From positions 11,882,501-11,946,500 of the forward strand of contig CM060076.1 of the NCBI GenBank assembly GCA_030533445.1: a stretch of DNA of 64,000 bases. Direction: 5' to 3'. The stretch is from Cyprinodon diabolis. Lineage: Eukaryota > Chordata > Actinopteri > Cyprinodontiformes > Cyprinodontidae. The notes under the pieces were generated by a model. The model was not told the origin of the DNA. It was given only the letters and a program-made list of their open reading frames with translations, and did not search any database. The stretch's first letter is position 1. Every line of letters begins with the position of its first letter. Shown in pieces: positions 20,583 to 33,800 of the stretch. Position numbers and translations under genes: made by a program.

Positions 20583-23500
20583 ATGTTTACGTAACTTACA
20601 TAGAATATTAAAAGACCTGATCCCAGCCTTAAGTCACAGGTGATTTTCATAAATATTGTCATACAAACCAATGCAAACAATAGTATAGTATATAAATAAT
20701 GATATCTTCTATGGCTTTGCTGTTGGATCATGACAGAAAGAGTCAATTACTGAATGACTATGATTGTCCAGCACGTGGGTGTGATACCTTGTCCAGAGTT
20801 GTCATTAACTTGGACAACATCCTCTCTTTTGACACGTCCATCAGATAGTTCAGTTTCACCCCCTCATTACTGCCCTTGAATCAATTTCTTCAGTCTGTCT
20901 GTATCCACCACTGTATCCACCAGCAGAAAGGATGCCACATCATGACAAATCCCAAGCATTACCTGGCAGCTGAAAAGGATGCTGTCATCTTAGTTAAGAG
21001 GACTATGGGACAGCTTTACTACCAACTAGCATATACTGCACAAGCTCTTCAACAATAGATTGATTCTGTGTAAATATTTAAATAATCATGCTAAAAGTCT
21101 GTTTTTTAGCTATGCTTTCCAGGGAGAAGATGCATAGAAAGAAAACACAGGATTTTTCCTTGAATTCACCATGAATACCAATCCACTGAATATGCTTTAA
21201 AACACTTGTTAATGGTGACAAACATTTAATTATTGGCTTTTTTTGTTCATCTAAACATTGTTTCCTTCTAATTGTTCTCGTTTAGTTGCTCATTCTTTCA
21301 CTTTTAACTTTATAAAGCAGTGATTATTCTTAATGTATCATATTCGCACCACTTACAGTAAATGCTGTAAAAATAAGCCACACATATGATATAAAAAAAT
21401 TATTTTTGCCTGTAAGCATTTTTAAATAACTTCAGAGCTATTTTTTATCATGTGGCAAGCTCATAATTTACTGTAAAATGCTGAGCTGATATAAAGCCAA
21501 ATACACAGCTGTCCGTGGTGCATCCATAAATTGATAAACCGAGCTGCAGCTGCAACGTGACAAATAATAGTTTACTCCAGCACTACCTTAAACGTGGTGA
21601 ACCTGTGTTTGTTTATGCAAAAACAAAGAACTGCCACCTGCAATTTGGATGAGCAGAGTTGATTAAAGACGTTTGTTGAATTAGCTCTTTTCTGAAAAAG
21701 AACAAGGTCATGTTCAGCTTAAATAATAGTAGATGGATTCTTACATTGTTATGTGGCAGAATGCAGAAGCCTCTTTAATTTTAAATTACAACATTATTGA
21801 AAAAACATACCATGAATATTTGGTTTGTTAATTAGATCTATTGAATTTGGCAGATTCACTGTAAATGATTCAAAAGGACATGACCTTACTACAATAACAA
21901 TCCACCCAAATTGTAGAACAATTTTCAAGGATCTTGGGAAAAAAAAATAGAAGGTTATTGGATTTCTACTGTATATACTGTATATACTGGATTTCTGTAT
22001 ACACTTTACTCTTTTTTGTAAGTATACTTAAAGGTATAGAGGAGAATGTTTTTTTTCCCCATTAAAATAAGTGGTCCTCCTAATTCTCAATCATTCTAGT
22101 GATATGTTTACATTAGGCCGTCCTACGTGCTTGTCCCCATTTTCACTTACCGTTGGTGAGTCTGACATTGTTGAAAAGTATCAAATCTTCTTATGGAAAG
22201 TAAGCATGTATGAGCGATGCAAACAGCGACTTCTAAACAGAGCATGCACAAGGAGAAATGGGCTTGTGCGTGCTTTCACGTGCGTTACATAGACATTCCC
22301 TCTCCGGTGCGGGTACCGGGTTGAGCATCTTCATTTTTTTTTTTTTTATTGGATTGCATGGATCTTTTTAAAAATGAGCAAAAATCCTCCACCATACCTT
22401 TTAATGAAAAATTACTTTTTCTTGGTAAGAACTCAATATCAATAAAAGCACCAACAAAGCTAGAGCTGAGCTTGCACCATTTTTTTTTTTACAACATATG
22501 GAACTATCAAAATGTTTATTTTTTTCATAAAGTTAAGTGGAAAAAGTAAATTGTAGAAGTGAAATAAAAATGTACTGCAAGCAAGAAAATGGGCAAATCA
22601 GCATTTGTTTATCTCCATACCAGTGTTAAAATGTATGAAATGCATTAAATTCTGGGCGTCTCACTTGGACGAACACCACAGCGCTCTGCTGCACATTTTA
22701 TGAATCATAAGTCAGAGCAACTTGTGTGGGTGAACATGCTTCACTCTATGGCTGAAAATAAGAAATACAAAGAAAGCCCTGGATACCTACAGAAGTTCTA
22801 CATTTACATTGTATAATTTTACCAGGGATTAAATGGAGTCAGATTCTTAGAACAAAAAGAAAACAGACAAAAAAATATTAATCAGATGAAAATATATCAT
22901 GCATTGTTTCATGCGATGTTGATAATGTTTTTGTTTGGGCTGGAAACAGAGCGACAGTCCCAAAGGCAATAAAATATTTAAAGCTCATTTATCTACTTGT
23001 ATGATTTCATTCGATGCATTTTCATACAGCCTGTTGACATATTATTCCTCTGAAGCCTTGTTAGTGTGGGAGCGATGGCCTTTTATGCAGGTTTTACCAA
23101 ATAGCAGAGATTTTAAAAGACAAAGGAATGCACTCAGTCTCTGCAGAGGCACTCGTCCTTGCTCAAAAGGAAAATTGAAGTTTTTTTTTCTTTCTATACT
23201 TTAGAGAAAAGGAAGTGTGACTGCAGAACACACATTATTTAGTATTCTGCAATATGACAGTTGATATAAACCTCTGTGCCCCTGTGCGATGTTGAGAAGG
23301 ATAAAGCTTTGGAAAATAAATACTTGAGAGTTTAATAAATGAATAGCTGATCAAGAAGTTTTAAATTCTAAGTGTCACAAAAAAATGTAAGGATGTGTTT
23401 TCTTTGGCTGTATTTCTCTGTAATTTTGAAATTTCTTCTCAATTCAAAATGCTGAGGAACCGTCATACTGTCTATGTTGTTGACAAGACTTTCCGTCTGT

Positions 23501-24450
23501 GGTCAGACGCCTCTGTGTCTCCTCTCAGTTCTTTTACCTCAGAAGCAATCCACAGTAATAACATCCTATAAATAGATGACTCTTAAATGGAACCAAACTT
23601 TGACTCTCTTTATTATAAACCGGCCAGCTACAGAGATCAGCACTGAGGCTCATGCCAGACAACAAAATGCAGCAACTTTGGTCCATTTAATTCATGGATA
23701 TACTTTGATCTGAACCATTTTAATGCTAGCTCTGATGGTATGTTAAGCATTATACTTCTAGAAATTAAACCTTTTCAGACACTGATGTGTTTTTTTCGTC
23801 AAGCTCCATTCTCTACCTATCTATTATGAGAAGCTTCCCTGTGCCCGTTGAGGAAAATCCTCTCTACTGCATAATGCTGCCAACATTATGCTGTGGATAA
23901 CCTAATCTTATCACAGCTTATGTAAATTTTTAAGTAATGTACGTTTTTTCTTCTTCATAACTAAATGATTTTGCATCAGCCACAGATGCATGACTTTCTA
24001 CCATGCAGTATATTCCAAAGGGTTGAGGTAAACAACATATAGGCAAGGTTCGTTCTTTATCACAGTATTTCTATGTATTGTAAAACTGGTTAAGGAATAG
24101 TGCAACATATATTAACAAGGTTAAGATTTCTGGAATAGTTTTAGCGTTGTGGTTCGAGAGGGGTGACTTCCTAGTGTGTGGATATTTGTACACAAACCAT
24201 TTAACTTCAAAAATTCAAACATTTGTTCCAACTGAATGAGGATTAAAAAACATATGTTTAGTAATTTATAACATTATTCTGGAAATGTGTAACTATTCCT
24301 TCTATTTCTAGTCTTTTTTCCTCAGAAAAGGAGATCTTGTATTGACAACACATGTATACCATTCCAAATATCACATTTTCATTCCTACAGACAATTTATG
24401 CTGCATTTTGCACTTAAACATAAGGAAAAAAAATTCCAGAAGATTCTTCA
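20583..24450. other. Intergenic DNA, nothing recognised
   Basis: About 3.9 kb, AT-rich with homopolymer runs. Forward frames such as 22071-22292 and 22935-23204 have no recognisable domain, no supporting exon structure and low-complexity sequence. No RNA gene or terminal-repeat pair was seen. Confidence 0.3.
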
Positions 24451-24454
24451 GGAG

Positions 24455-24840
24455 CCCTCCAAAGCCCGTTGAATTATTGACTACCTGACAGACAGAGCAG
24501 AGTTTGAGAGACTAAAGGCTCATGTGTCTGAGGCAGTGGTCAGCAGCAGAGGCACGCTCCAGGGGGAATTTCAGTCTCACTGTGTCTCTCAGACTGTAAA
24601 CTCTGTCACCTATAGAAAAACTCAGATTACTCAGATGATTTGTACAAAGAGCTGGTGAGCAACTTTGTGACATAATGTAAGAACAGTCACCTTTGTCTTT
24701 CTTTTGAACAAGTCAAAGGGGAGGATGTGGATTTGAGACAAACCAAAAACAAGATGAACACTGTTCTTATTCTGGGGAAATAGGTTGGAGGTGATGCAGG
24801 ACAAATGCTACCACAGAGTTCACTGGTAAACATCGGAAAA
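24455..24840 (+). pseudogene. LINE reverse transcriptase remnant (L2/Rex1-like)
   Basis: The plus strand reads IIDYLTDRAEFERLKAHVSE followed by AVVSSRGTLQGEF, matching the segment of fish LINE reverse transcriptases just before and at the G-x-P-Q-G motif. The LSP-x-LF part is lost. Further on, pieces like DLYKELVSNFVT and TVLILG occur in shifted frames, in the order expected for the region after the catalytic Asp pair. It is short, 5' truncated and heavily broken. Confidence 0.65.
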
Positions 24841-26890
24841 CAACACCGTGCTTGTTTACTAGAACCATCTCACTTCCTGCTAAACTAACACTGACCTCAT
24901 GTTTTGAGTGCTGTGTTGGGTCAGCAGCATCAAAATCAGTGCGTCATTGAAACTGAAGCAAATGGTTAAAATGAGACTGTATCTACGGGGAGCTGCGAGT
25001 GAATAAAGCCTATAAAAGCTGCTTCATATAAAGAAAAAATATGACAATGAACCAAATAGAGCAAAATCTTCTGACATCTTTAAAGTGATTGCAGTAATAT
25101 ATGGTAAAGGATACCGCTACCCTTGTCATTAATGACGAAGAAAGTTTCTCTTTCTTGTGAAGGTTTATTAGAGATTAAAATGCAATATAGGGAGGCATGT
25201 TTCAAGAAACAAAATAGGTACAATTTGATAACTTAAAACAGTATGTATAACAAAACAAAACTAAGCACCAGTGTCAGACCAAACAGAAATTTTCACTACA
25301 ACTATACCTTCATACTTTGAATCATATTACTGATATTTTGCAATCCTGTTTGTGATTTTGGTTTGTTACAGTGGTTTAACACTTTGTTAAATACAAGTAT
25401 CTCTCTTACATTTAATGAGTAAGATTTTAAAAGAGGGTGGGCTTTTTAAAAAGTAGCAGTAGTTTGGCTAAAAGGATTAAATTATTATTTAAATTTTTAT
25501 CATTATTTAATCTCCTGTTAGAGGACTAACCTTGACTGTATTAAAATTCAAAAGTGGAAAATATATATATATATTTTTTAAAAGCTTGATAAAAGTAATG
25601 ACACTGCATTGACAAAAGAAGGTGTTTGGTTGTTTAAATATCTGAATCACAGGAATTAATATTTATGATTAACCTTTTTGGGGGGGAAAATTATTATAAA
25701 TAGTAATTGTCATATTTAATTCTCTTACTTCTCATGTCAGAGATAGATGCTGTCATCATGTTTCTTCTCAAGTTTGAAGGAAAGAATATTGCTTCTATTT
25801 TTTCATTTTAATCAATTAAATCAAGCTAATTTATAACCAATGATGATGGTTTTGGTATGCATGCTGAAAATGTTATGTCTGTGATTAGTAAGGTTATGCT
25901 AGTAGCTAACTATCTATTACTGTCTCCATTGACATTGGACAAAAGACAAAAGGGAATACATTTAACATTATTAGAGATTTTTCAGTCAGAACCCATTTCC
26001 TTGTCAGGCCAATATGTACAGAAATATTTCTTTTTACTCACCAGTGCAATGGAATGAGGTGTACAGACGTTTTGAAATCTTCTATCTGGTGGAGGACGTC
26101 ACAAGAAGCAAAACACACACAAGCTGTGGTTTAAGACTTCCCTAGCGAGGTCTGAAGGCGTTCAAACCACCACTTGTATCTGCAAGCACCCTGAAGCACC
26201 ATATGAGATCATCCTCACCAGAATTTACTCACTTTGTCAGTTGATTAATTTGAATATGTAAAAGTTATGTTTAGAGAAAGAACAAATACAAATAAAGGAT
26301 ACCTTGCTCAAAGGTTTTGTCATCCTAGAATTTGCTTGGTGTCTATTTCTACCAAGTTTTATTATCTGCTAAAAACATCAACTAAATATTGCTGTATTAA
26401 ACATTTTTATTGCAGGACATTAGCAGCTTCTATCTTAAGAGAGGCAACAAGACTGAACCCTGGCTTTTTTTATCATTTAAACTAAAGACGGTGTCAATTA
26501 TAACATTTGGTCAAAAGACATTAAAACAGGCTACATCTAGAGGAGGAAGAAGAGGAAGACATGATCAATTCAGACCCAATACCTCTACATGAATCTAATT
26601 ATGACCCTTCCTTCAGTATTATTAAAGCCATTCTTATATAATTTTAATAGAAACATTTTCAGCATGATTAGGTCATAAAATGTCCCTTTGAATAGACTTT
26701 TTTTAATGGATTATTCCAAGGTGAACTCATTTGTTGTCTATAAAGGGTTTTATTTTTATGATATTGCATAGTGATAATATCTAGCCTGACGGGAAAATGT
26801 AATATGCTCATAAAAGCTATCAGATTTCTGATGCTTTTTATTCAAATTAATAAAAGAATATATATATATTCTGTTTTTCAGAATTATATA
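24841..26890. other. Intergenic DNA, nothing recognised
   Basis: AT-rich sequence. Short forward frames (25857-26057, 26267-26592) show no recognisable domain. Confidence 0.3.
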
Positions 26891-26892
26891 TT

Positions 26893-27240
26893 CCATCCAT
26901 CCATTTTCTCCCACTTAGTCCTTTTCAGGGTTGTGTTGGGGCCAGGCCTGTACCCCTAGTCTACGGGCGAGAGGTGGTGTGTAGGTTGCCAGTCTGTCGC
27001 AGGGCAACACAGAGACACACAATGACGCACACACACACACACACACCTAAGGACAATTTAGAGAAGCCAAATAACCCAATAGTCATGTTTTGACTCTGGC
27101 AGGAAGCTGGAGTACCCAGAGAGAACCCACACATGCACAGGGAGAACATGCAAACTCCATGCATAAAGACCCCAGGCCAGGAATCGAGCCCATAACCTTT
27201 TGCTGCAAGGCAACAGCGCTACCTACTGCTCCAACATGCC
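26893..27240 (-). repeat. Common teleost interspersed repeat, reverse copy
   Basis: It begins with the CCATCCATCCATTTTCTCCC edge, then has GTCGCAGGGCAACACAGAG, an AC microsatellite (about 27027-27047), AGGACAATTTAGAGAAGCC, GGGAGAACATGCAAACTCC and a block ending GGAATCGAGCCCATAACC. These are reverse complements of the blocks at 15797-16150, so both belong to one family. Confidence 0.7.
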
Positions 27241-28430
27241 CAGAATTGTATAATTATACTTGAAGGCAAATTTTCAAAGATTCCAAAAAAGGGGCAAACA
27301 TTTGTTTGTGTATTATTTAATATTTTGCAAGAGCAATGAGTAGGTGTGTTGCAGGTGATCTGCAAAGATTGCTGATGTAAATGTTAAGTTATATGGACCA
27401 GTTTGTATCCGCCCTGTTAAATGAGCAGATTATGTGTGATACTGGGGTTTGAAAATGATCCTTATATTGATTGAAAGAACAAATGTCTCATCATCGGGAT
27501 TTGCTCCGTGATCAGAGGAAATGTTACTTGGCGCAGAACAGTGGTGAAAATTGGAAGTTCAGTTTAATATAATACAACTCTACAAGTTTAATATAATACA
27601 ACTCTGTGAATAGTTCCGTCTGAAATGAATGAAAATAGTTGTTTTAATGGTTATTGAGTCAGATATGAGGCGGTAATGTTTGGTTTATCTAAAGGTTTTA
27701 ATCTGTTACTGTGTAAATAGGTTTGGCTGTAATTTAAGGACAGATTCTAATAGATCTGCAGAGTGGGAACTATAAATCTGATTGTTTAATTTTTTTATTG
27801 TTGTTTTGCACAATATGCTTAACTAAGTATTTTTTGTAGTTGAATATTAGAGATTTTGCAGATATATTTTGTAGATACATTGTTTAGATTTACTTATATA
27901 TTTCTAACCCTTTTATAGAATAGAATAGAAAATCCCTTTATTGTCTAACAATGGGCAAATTTACAGCAGCAGAAAGATTATTGAAAATAGTCACACAAAT
28001 GAGGACCTTAGAAAAATGTATAAGAATAACATAATAGGAAAGAGTTAAAATATAAAAATACAATTCTGCAAAGTGTTTTAGCAATATAAAACTGGAGAAT
28101 TAATAACCAATATGCAGCTATGGACATTTTTACAGTAATGGATGTTTGAAAATAGCAGCAACATCAGAGATGTGCAGAATGACAGCAGCAGGTTATTTAA
28201 CTGACTAAGGTTTCCATCATTATATTTGATTTTATTTGTTCCTGCTCACGGTGGTTGAAACCTTTATTCCACTCTGGATTCTTGTGAGTGTAGTCTTTGT
28301 TCACTTTAACTTTTAAAAAAATAAATAAATAAACAAACAGTTTTGAAAACCTCGGTATTCATTCTTTTCCTGCTTTGTGTGTCAACTTTCACGGTTGCTA
28401 AGCAACAGAGCATACGGTGGTAAAACCCGC
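27241..28430. other. Intergenic DNA with short repeat traces
   Basis: A GAATAGAATAGAAAATCCCTTTATTG stretch near 27919 is a widespread fish repeat edge. A short direct duplication, AGTTTAATATAATACAACTC, occurs at about 27560-27605. Otherwise nothing is recognised. Confidence 0.35.
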
Positions 28431-28735
28431 CGAGAGTAGACCTGTTCGAATTTACAGCCAAAACTCTTCCGGCCTCCTTATTTTCAAGGACTTCGAAGGA
28501 TCCAGTCTAGGTAGACCGCGTCCTTGGAGGATGCGTCCTAGGTTTTCGAACAGAGCAAAAGCCTCTGATTAAGAACAGGGCTGCCCGCACTGACGCGGCT
28601 CAGGGATTACGTCACACGGAGCGTCGTGCGCAGTGAAATCAGGACATTTCCTCACTTTCTAAAAAAAACCCGGGACAGGACGTGAAATACGGATATGTCC
28701 CGGGAAATACGGACGTTTGGTCACCCTAATGTTGT
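28431..28735. repeat. GC-rich transposon fragment, family unclear
   Basis: Base composition changes abruptly. The right edge has repeated motifs: read in reverse it contains AGGGTGACCAAACGTCCG and two CCCGGGACA blocks about 40 bp apart. Part of the left side (28480-28560, CTAGGTAGACCGCGTCCTTGG) resembles 800-830. This looks like a terminal piece of a fish DNA transposon, possibly related to the Harbinger-like remnant at the left edge. Ends and target duplication could not be fixed. Confidence 0.4.
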
Positions 28736-28775
28736 AGATCTTCACATTTATATGTCTCCTCCCCATGGGTGTACC

Positions 28776-30122
28776 CAGTGCTGGGAAAGTTCTCTTTCTA
28801 CGTGAACTAGTTCAAAGTTCAGTTCACACATTTTAAAATGAACTAGTTCAGTTCATAGTTCATAATTCAAAATTTTGAACTAAGTTCACAGTTCCAAAAA
28901 ATGAACTAGTTCATAGTTCATTTTTTTTTTTCATATATTGCTCAATTATACGGAGCCCCTCTGATGATATGGTCAAAAAAAAAAATTTTAATTGTGGCCA
29001 CGAAGTAGTATTTCATGCGCAGGTTATACTTATTGCGTGGCCACGAAGTAGTATTTCATGCGCACGAAATACTTCGTGGCCACAATTAAAAATTTTTTTT
29101 GACCATGTCATCAGAGGGGCTCCGTACAATTACACCATAGCCTACTGTAGAACCACAGACAGCAATTATTTTATCAGTTGTAACACTGAAACTGTGCATC
29201 AGATTTCATCTTCATATCCAGTTTTGAATCCTTATCCAACCAGGGTTTACATTAGCATTGAGGGGACAGCATTTCCCCATTGTTGCTTTAACGCTTTGTT
29301 GCTGTCCATTCACTTCACACTAGAAGCAGCTGCAGCTTTCACCCCTACAGTATATTCTCAAAAACATCAGGAAAAATGTGCTGCTTGAATGGTCTTTTTT
29401 ATGAGGAATTATTAAAAGAAAAACAGGAAAGTAGTCTTTAAGGTGCAAATGTTTTTTTAATTTTAATATTTTTTTCAATTTAAAATTCCATTTCAGTACA
29501 TACTAAAAAGGAATACTGGAATCCTGGAAAATTATACCAGGCAGGTTTAACAAACAAGTTACATGAATAGTAAATCCCTCAAGAACATTTTACTAACACA
29601 AACTGAGGGACCAGGCTGAGGTAGGAATTTAAGGTTACTGAAGTGCGGATTTTTTTACTGAAAGCCAGCGGGCAAAGTTTGCAGAGAAATGTAAGATTGT
29701 TGCCATCATCCTCACCGACCACCTGGTCATAAACCTGTTTTAAGTGATCATACTGCTGCTTTTTCGCCTCCACGGTCACCCCCATGCTGCTGTGGCTTCC
29801 ACGCTGCATTTTGTTTTGACGCACGCGGCTGTACGCTACGACGCTGGTAGCTGGTGTTGCCAGATTGGGTGTTTTTCCCGCTACATATTAAGGCTTGTTT
29901 ACGGTGTGATTTAGCCGGGGTTCGCCTGGAGGGCTCTATAGAAATCTGGCAACCTATTGAACAGAGTTGAACTGAGAGAGCGTGCCATTCACAGACACCA
30001 GAATGAACGAGTTCACAATAACGTTCATCAGGCAGTAATGCCGTACGTTCAGTTCACGTTCGCCCAAAATATGAACGAGTTCATGAACTTTCGTTCAATG
30101 ATCGCGTTCAGGCACAACACTG
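28776..30122 (-). mobile_element. hAT transposon with 8-bp target duplication
   Basis: The 1347-bp element starts CAGTGCTGGGAAAGTTC and its other end read in reverse is CAGTGTTGTGCCTGAACG, imperfect inverted repeats of hAT type (CAGTG start). It is flanked by GGTGTACC on both sides (28768-28775 and 30123-30130). Subterminal regions are packed with direct and inverted GAACTAGTTCA/ATGAACGAGTTC motifs, which in hAT elements are transposase binding sites. A minus-strand frame near 29805-29640 contains NLTFLCKLCPLAFSKK, resembling an N-terminal BED-type zinc finger of hAT transposases. No catalytic domain remains, so it is an internally deleted copy. Confidence 0.88.
28951..29124. mobile_element. 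Palindromic MITE nested in the hAT element
   Basis: 174 bp bounded by TA on both sides. The left arm CGGAGCCCCTCTGATGATAT matches the reverse of the right arm nearly perfectly. Inverted repetition continues inwards through GTCAAAAAAA, TTTAATTGTGGCCACGAAGTA for about 56 bp per arm. The centre repeats the GTGGCCACGAAGTAGTATTT block directly and inversely. Transcribed, it would form a long hairpin. The TA duplication suggests a Tc1/mariner-type mover, but that is inference. Confidence 0.8.
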
Positions 30123-30229
30123 GGTGTACCTGGTATGGTCTTTAGAATTTGATCACCATATCGATTAAAGGACACGCAAACAAAGTTTTATCAATCCTCT
30201 CTGCAAATCTGCAAATGTAAATTGCTTTG

Positions 30230-30850
30230 TAGCCTCTTTGAAAGTCTAAGGAGTGTGCAGATCAGCTGGCTGGTTTCCTCACAGACATCTTTAAAACCTC
30301 GCTGGACCAATCCATAGTGCCAGCATGCTTCAAGTCTGCCACCATTATTCCTGTCCCAAAGAAGCCTCAGGTCAATTCACTCACTTATTACCGGCCTGTC
30401 GCACTGACTCCAATCATGATTAATTTGAATTGCTTCGAAAGATCTTCCCACCTGCCCCCACCAATCCTCTCCACCTTCTACAGAAGCACCATAGAGAGCG
30501 TTCTGACCAGCTGTCTCACTGTGTGGTGTGGAGGCTGCAGCGCCTCAGACTGGAAGAAGGTGAGAAGAGTAGTGAGAACAGCAGAGAAGATCATCTGGGC
30601 TCCTCCTCCCTCCATTAAAGACATTTCATCCCAGCGCTGTGAGTCCCAAACCTGTAATATGACCCCTCACACCCCCACCATGGCCTGTTCTCCCTGCTGC
30701 CCTCTGGGAAGAGACTTCGAAGCATCCGCTGCAGGTCCAGCAGATTCCATAACAGTTTCTTCCCCACTGCCATTAGACTGCTGAATGTTCTGTAAAATGG
30801 GTTATTTTATTGTATATTATTAATTTATTATATGTTATTATTAAAAAAAA
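30230..30850 (+). pseudogene. LINE ORF2 remnant, reverse transcriptase core deleted
   Basis: An open frame (30317-30784) joins two distant parts of a fish L2/Rex1-like LINE protein. The first is [20 protein letters not shown] followed by [11 protein letters not shown], from the start of the reverse transcriptase domain. The second is [20 protein letters not shown] followed by [19 protein letters not shown], from the C-terminal tail. The 250 or so residues between, including the catalytic Asp pair, are missing. A TTAATTTATTATATG-type AT-rich tail follows. Confidence 0.8.
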
Positions 30851-33800
30851 CAACCCCCCCGTACTTTAAAAAAAGTGAAATTGTCAAGAGAGCTGTCAAA
30901 ATTCCTTTTTGTTTACACTTGTGTATACAAAATGACAAAATAGATCTGTCTAAGTGTAATGTCTAACTATTAAAATGTATAACAGACAGAGCACCTTTTA
31001 GTTCTAAATTATTACAAAAACCTTCTTCAGAGTAATTCTATTTTAGATGTATCTGTATTTCTTTAACCCATCATAACCCTCAAACAAGTATATTGAATAA
31101 TAACTTTGTTTGAATTACCTTCTTTGTTGGCATATGGGACATGAGCCTTAAAGATGTTGTCACCTCACAATCATAAATTTCAGCATTCACAGTTTTCCAT
31201 TGATGTTGCTACTGCCTTTGTGGTCTCTCACATAAGGATCTTATGAAATACACTCACATTTATGGCAATAAAATAGGAGAATGGAATAATATTTGAGTAG
31301 ATTAGCCACTTCTCCAAAGCACATTACAAAATAAATCTTGTAAAATACCTCTATCAGTACTAACAATGGTCTTCTCTTAGCCTTATTGTCGTAGTTACTA
31401 ATGCAAGCAGTGCAAATACAGTATGAAAGTACATGTACTGTACGTATTTACTTGAAAGCAAAAGGTTGCAAAGGGAGTCAAACTGCCTGCAAATACAAAA
31501 CACATAGTGCAAGCTTCTAAGATATAACCTTGAAGAAAGCCATCCAGATCACATAGGTTGCAGAAAATAAAATCAAAACAAAATGTTGCCTTGTGGGATG
31601 ACAGATCCTGTGGGGAAGGTGGAGGGAACTTTTTCTTATTGTCTTCTGTTGAACAAGGCCTGGCCTTGTTACACTGAAAAAGGACAGTGACAGGTTTTAA
31701 ATTTTCTCAAATGTGGACAAAACAATTGATTTTTATCACTGCAAATGCATTTCTAATTGGAAACATAACACCAGCAGTCATTGGGTTGTAAATGGTTAAC
31801 CCCCAAAGAGTGGTTGAGTTGGATACACATTCTTGTATTATATGAATTTTAAATCATTCATAGACTCAATTATTTAAATTATAAATAAAGGAAAGCAACC
31901 CTTTATGTTGGGTAAACTAACAGTATTGCACAATCTAACTTGCGGTTGAGTCCTTAGTACCACAAATGCTTGCACCATATTTTTTCCATTGCATTCAACC
32001 AAGGCAGGGGAATGTTGATCTTCAAATTAAGCCAGAAGTAATGAACCTATGTTGGATTTATAACTATGACTGTTACTGAAATAAGCTAGTTTCTTATTTT
32101 GAAGATCTAAATTAATATTCTCTTCAGCCATATTTTCAAACTTCTTTCAAAGAAATCTGAAATTTCTTTCAAACTGAGAAGGTTTTGGTTAAACATGACT
32201 ACAGGAGGTTTGAGTTAGATGTGTTCAAATGGACAGAAAAGCAACAGTGAAAGAATAGTATATAGCCTAAATCAATAAATGATTTCTGACAGTTGCACAA
32301 TCTTCAATGAGACTGTCTAACATTGAAAGTGAAGTATGGAATTGTAGATTCATTACATTTTCTGCAGGTCTTTTTTCTTCTGATATTTGTTTTTCTTTGT
32401 TTAACTAGACCTCTATGTTCTGAGTTGCCCAGAGCATTATGGATTTCGATTTTACTCTGTTTAGACCAAAACCCCCTAGTGGTTTTTCTGGTGCAAAAAC
32501 AAATGTCACCTCCAAAGGAGGGCGGACAACAGCGCTGTTGTGTGCTGATCGTGCAGAGACCTTGGCAACTACAGGCAGAATGAAGGATGGCCCTATCGTT
32601 TTTATCTGCAGCTGGATGGCTGCAGAATTCCACCTGCCTGGAAGAGTGACCAAGAGTAACACTTGCTGGGAGGTGGCCTGAAGCCCAGGTAGACTAAATA
32701 TGTACAGTATTAATGCATCCCTGCAAGGAACACATTACATCTTACTTTTTAAATTAACCATCTTTGCAAGTAAAGCATCAAGTACTCATACTCCTAATGG
32801 GCATGAAAAAATAAAATCAGTAAACAATACATATTGTATAATAGGGGGAAAGACATAACTCATATGAGTACAGGCCATTTACCATAAGTTCACAACCTCT
32901 GCAAAAGCATATGCTTAGGAAACTTGCTGCTCTGCAAAATACAAATGTGTGTATTTTATAAATATTAGCACAGCTGTAAACAATGGCACAGTTGGCTTTA
33001 CGAAAACTAAAATTTTAGCAAAAAAATGTAGGTTGTAAATGTGCTTTTTAACCAATTATGAGATATTCTCTTAGTTAATGTTGCCTTTAGCAGCCAGAGT
33101 AGATACAGGTACCTTGAATCCACAAAGCACTTTGTGGATTGAAGGTTAGTTGTCAAATGAAACAATTATATTCAGAAAAAATGTCTTACCTAAAGATAGC
33201 AAGTCTAATTACAAAACCTCTTAAACGTCTTACTTCTTTAATCCTATACTTTTATTAAAAATGATCTGTTTGAGTGATTTTTAATATAAATTTAGAATCA
33301 TCTGAAATGATATTTAGAGAAACAAAATCGAATGCAATGTTACAAATAAAAAGTCTTGGGTTATCTTTCATTTTGCAAACTTTTTTTATGAAGTGCTCTC
33401 AGTCAATCTATTTTTTTTTTGTCATACATACTGTTTGCTTTCCTCTTGGTTTTTGTTCAATACATCACCTAAAAGGTTATCCTGTAAATGATGTACTATC
33501 TGATATTAAGTGTTAAGAAATAAACTTAAAAAAAAACTAATTGTTGAACTTTCATACAGTTACTCTTGCCTTTAAATAATTACTTTCCTGTATCTACTGA
33601 AAGTTGTTGAATCCAAACATTGTCACACAACTTTTCAGCTTTAACAGTATCTCATATTAGACAAAAAGGTTAATATTTTTCAAAGCCATAATAAGGACTA
33701 AAGAGTAGGCATCTAAAGTCAGTTTAACTCAAAGAAAATGAATTGAAACCATGGAGAAAACTGACTGCATGTGTAGAAAAATTAATTGAAAGCGTACATC

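Noticed and set aside
32304..32681. Gene at overlapping long frames on both strands
   Set aside because: No domain, no consistent splice sites and no preference for either strand; left as intergenic.
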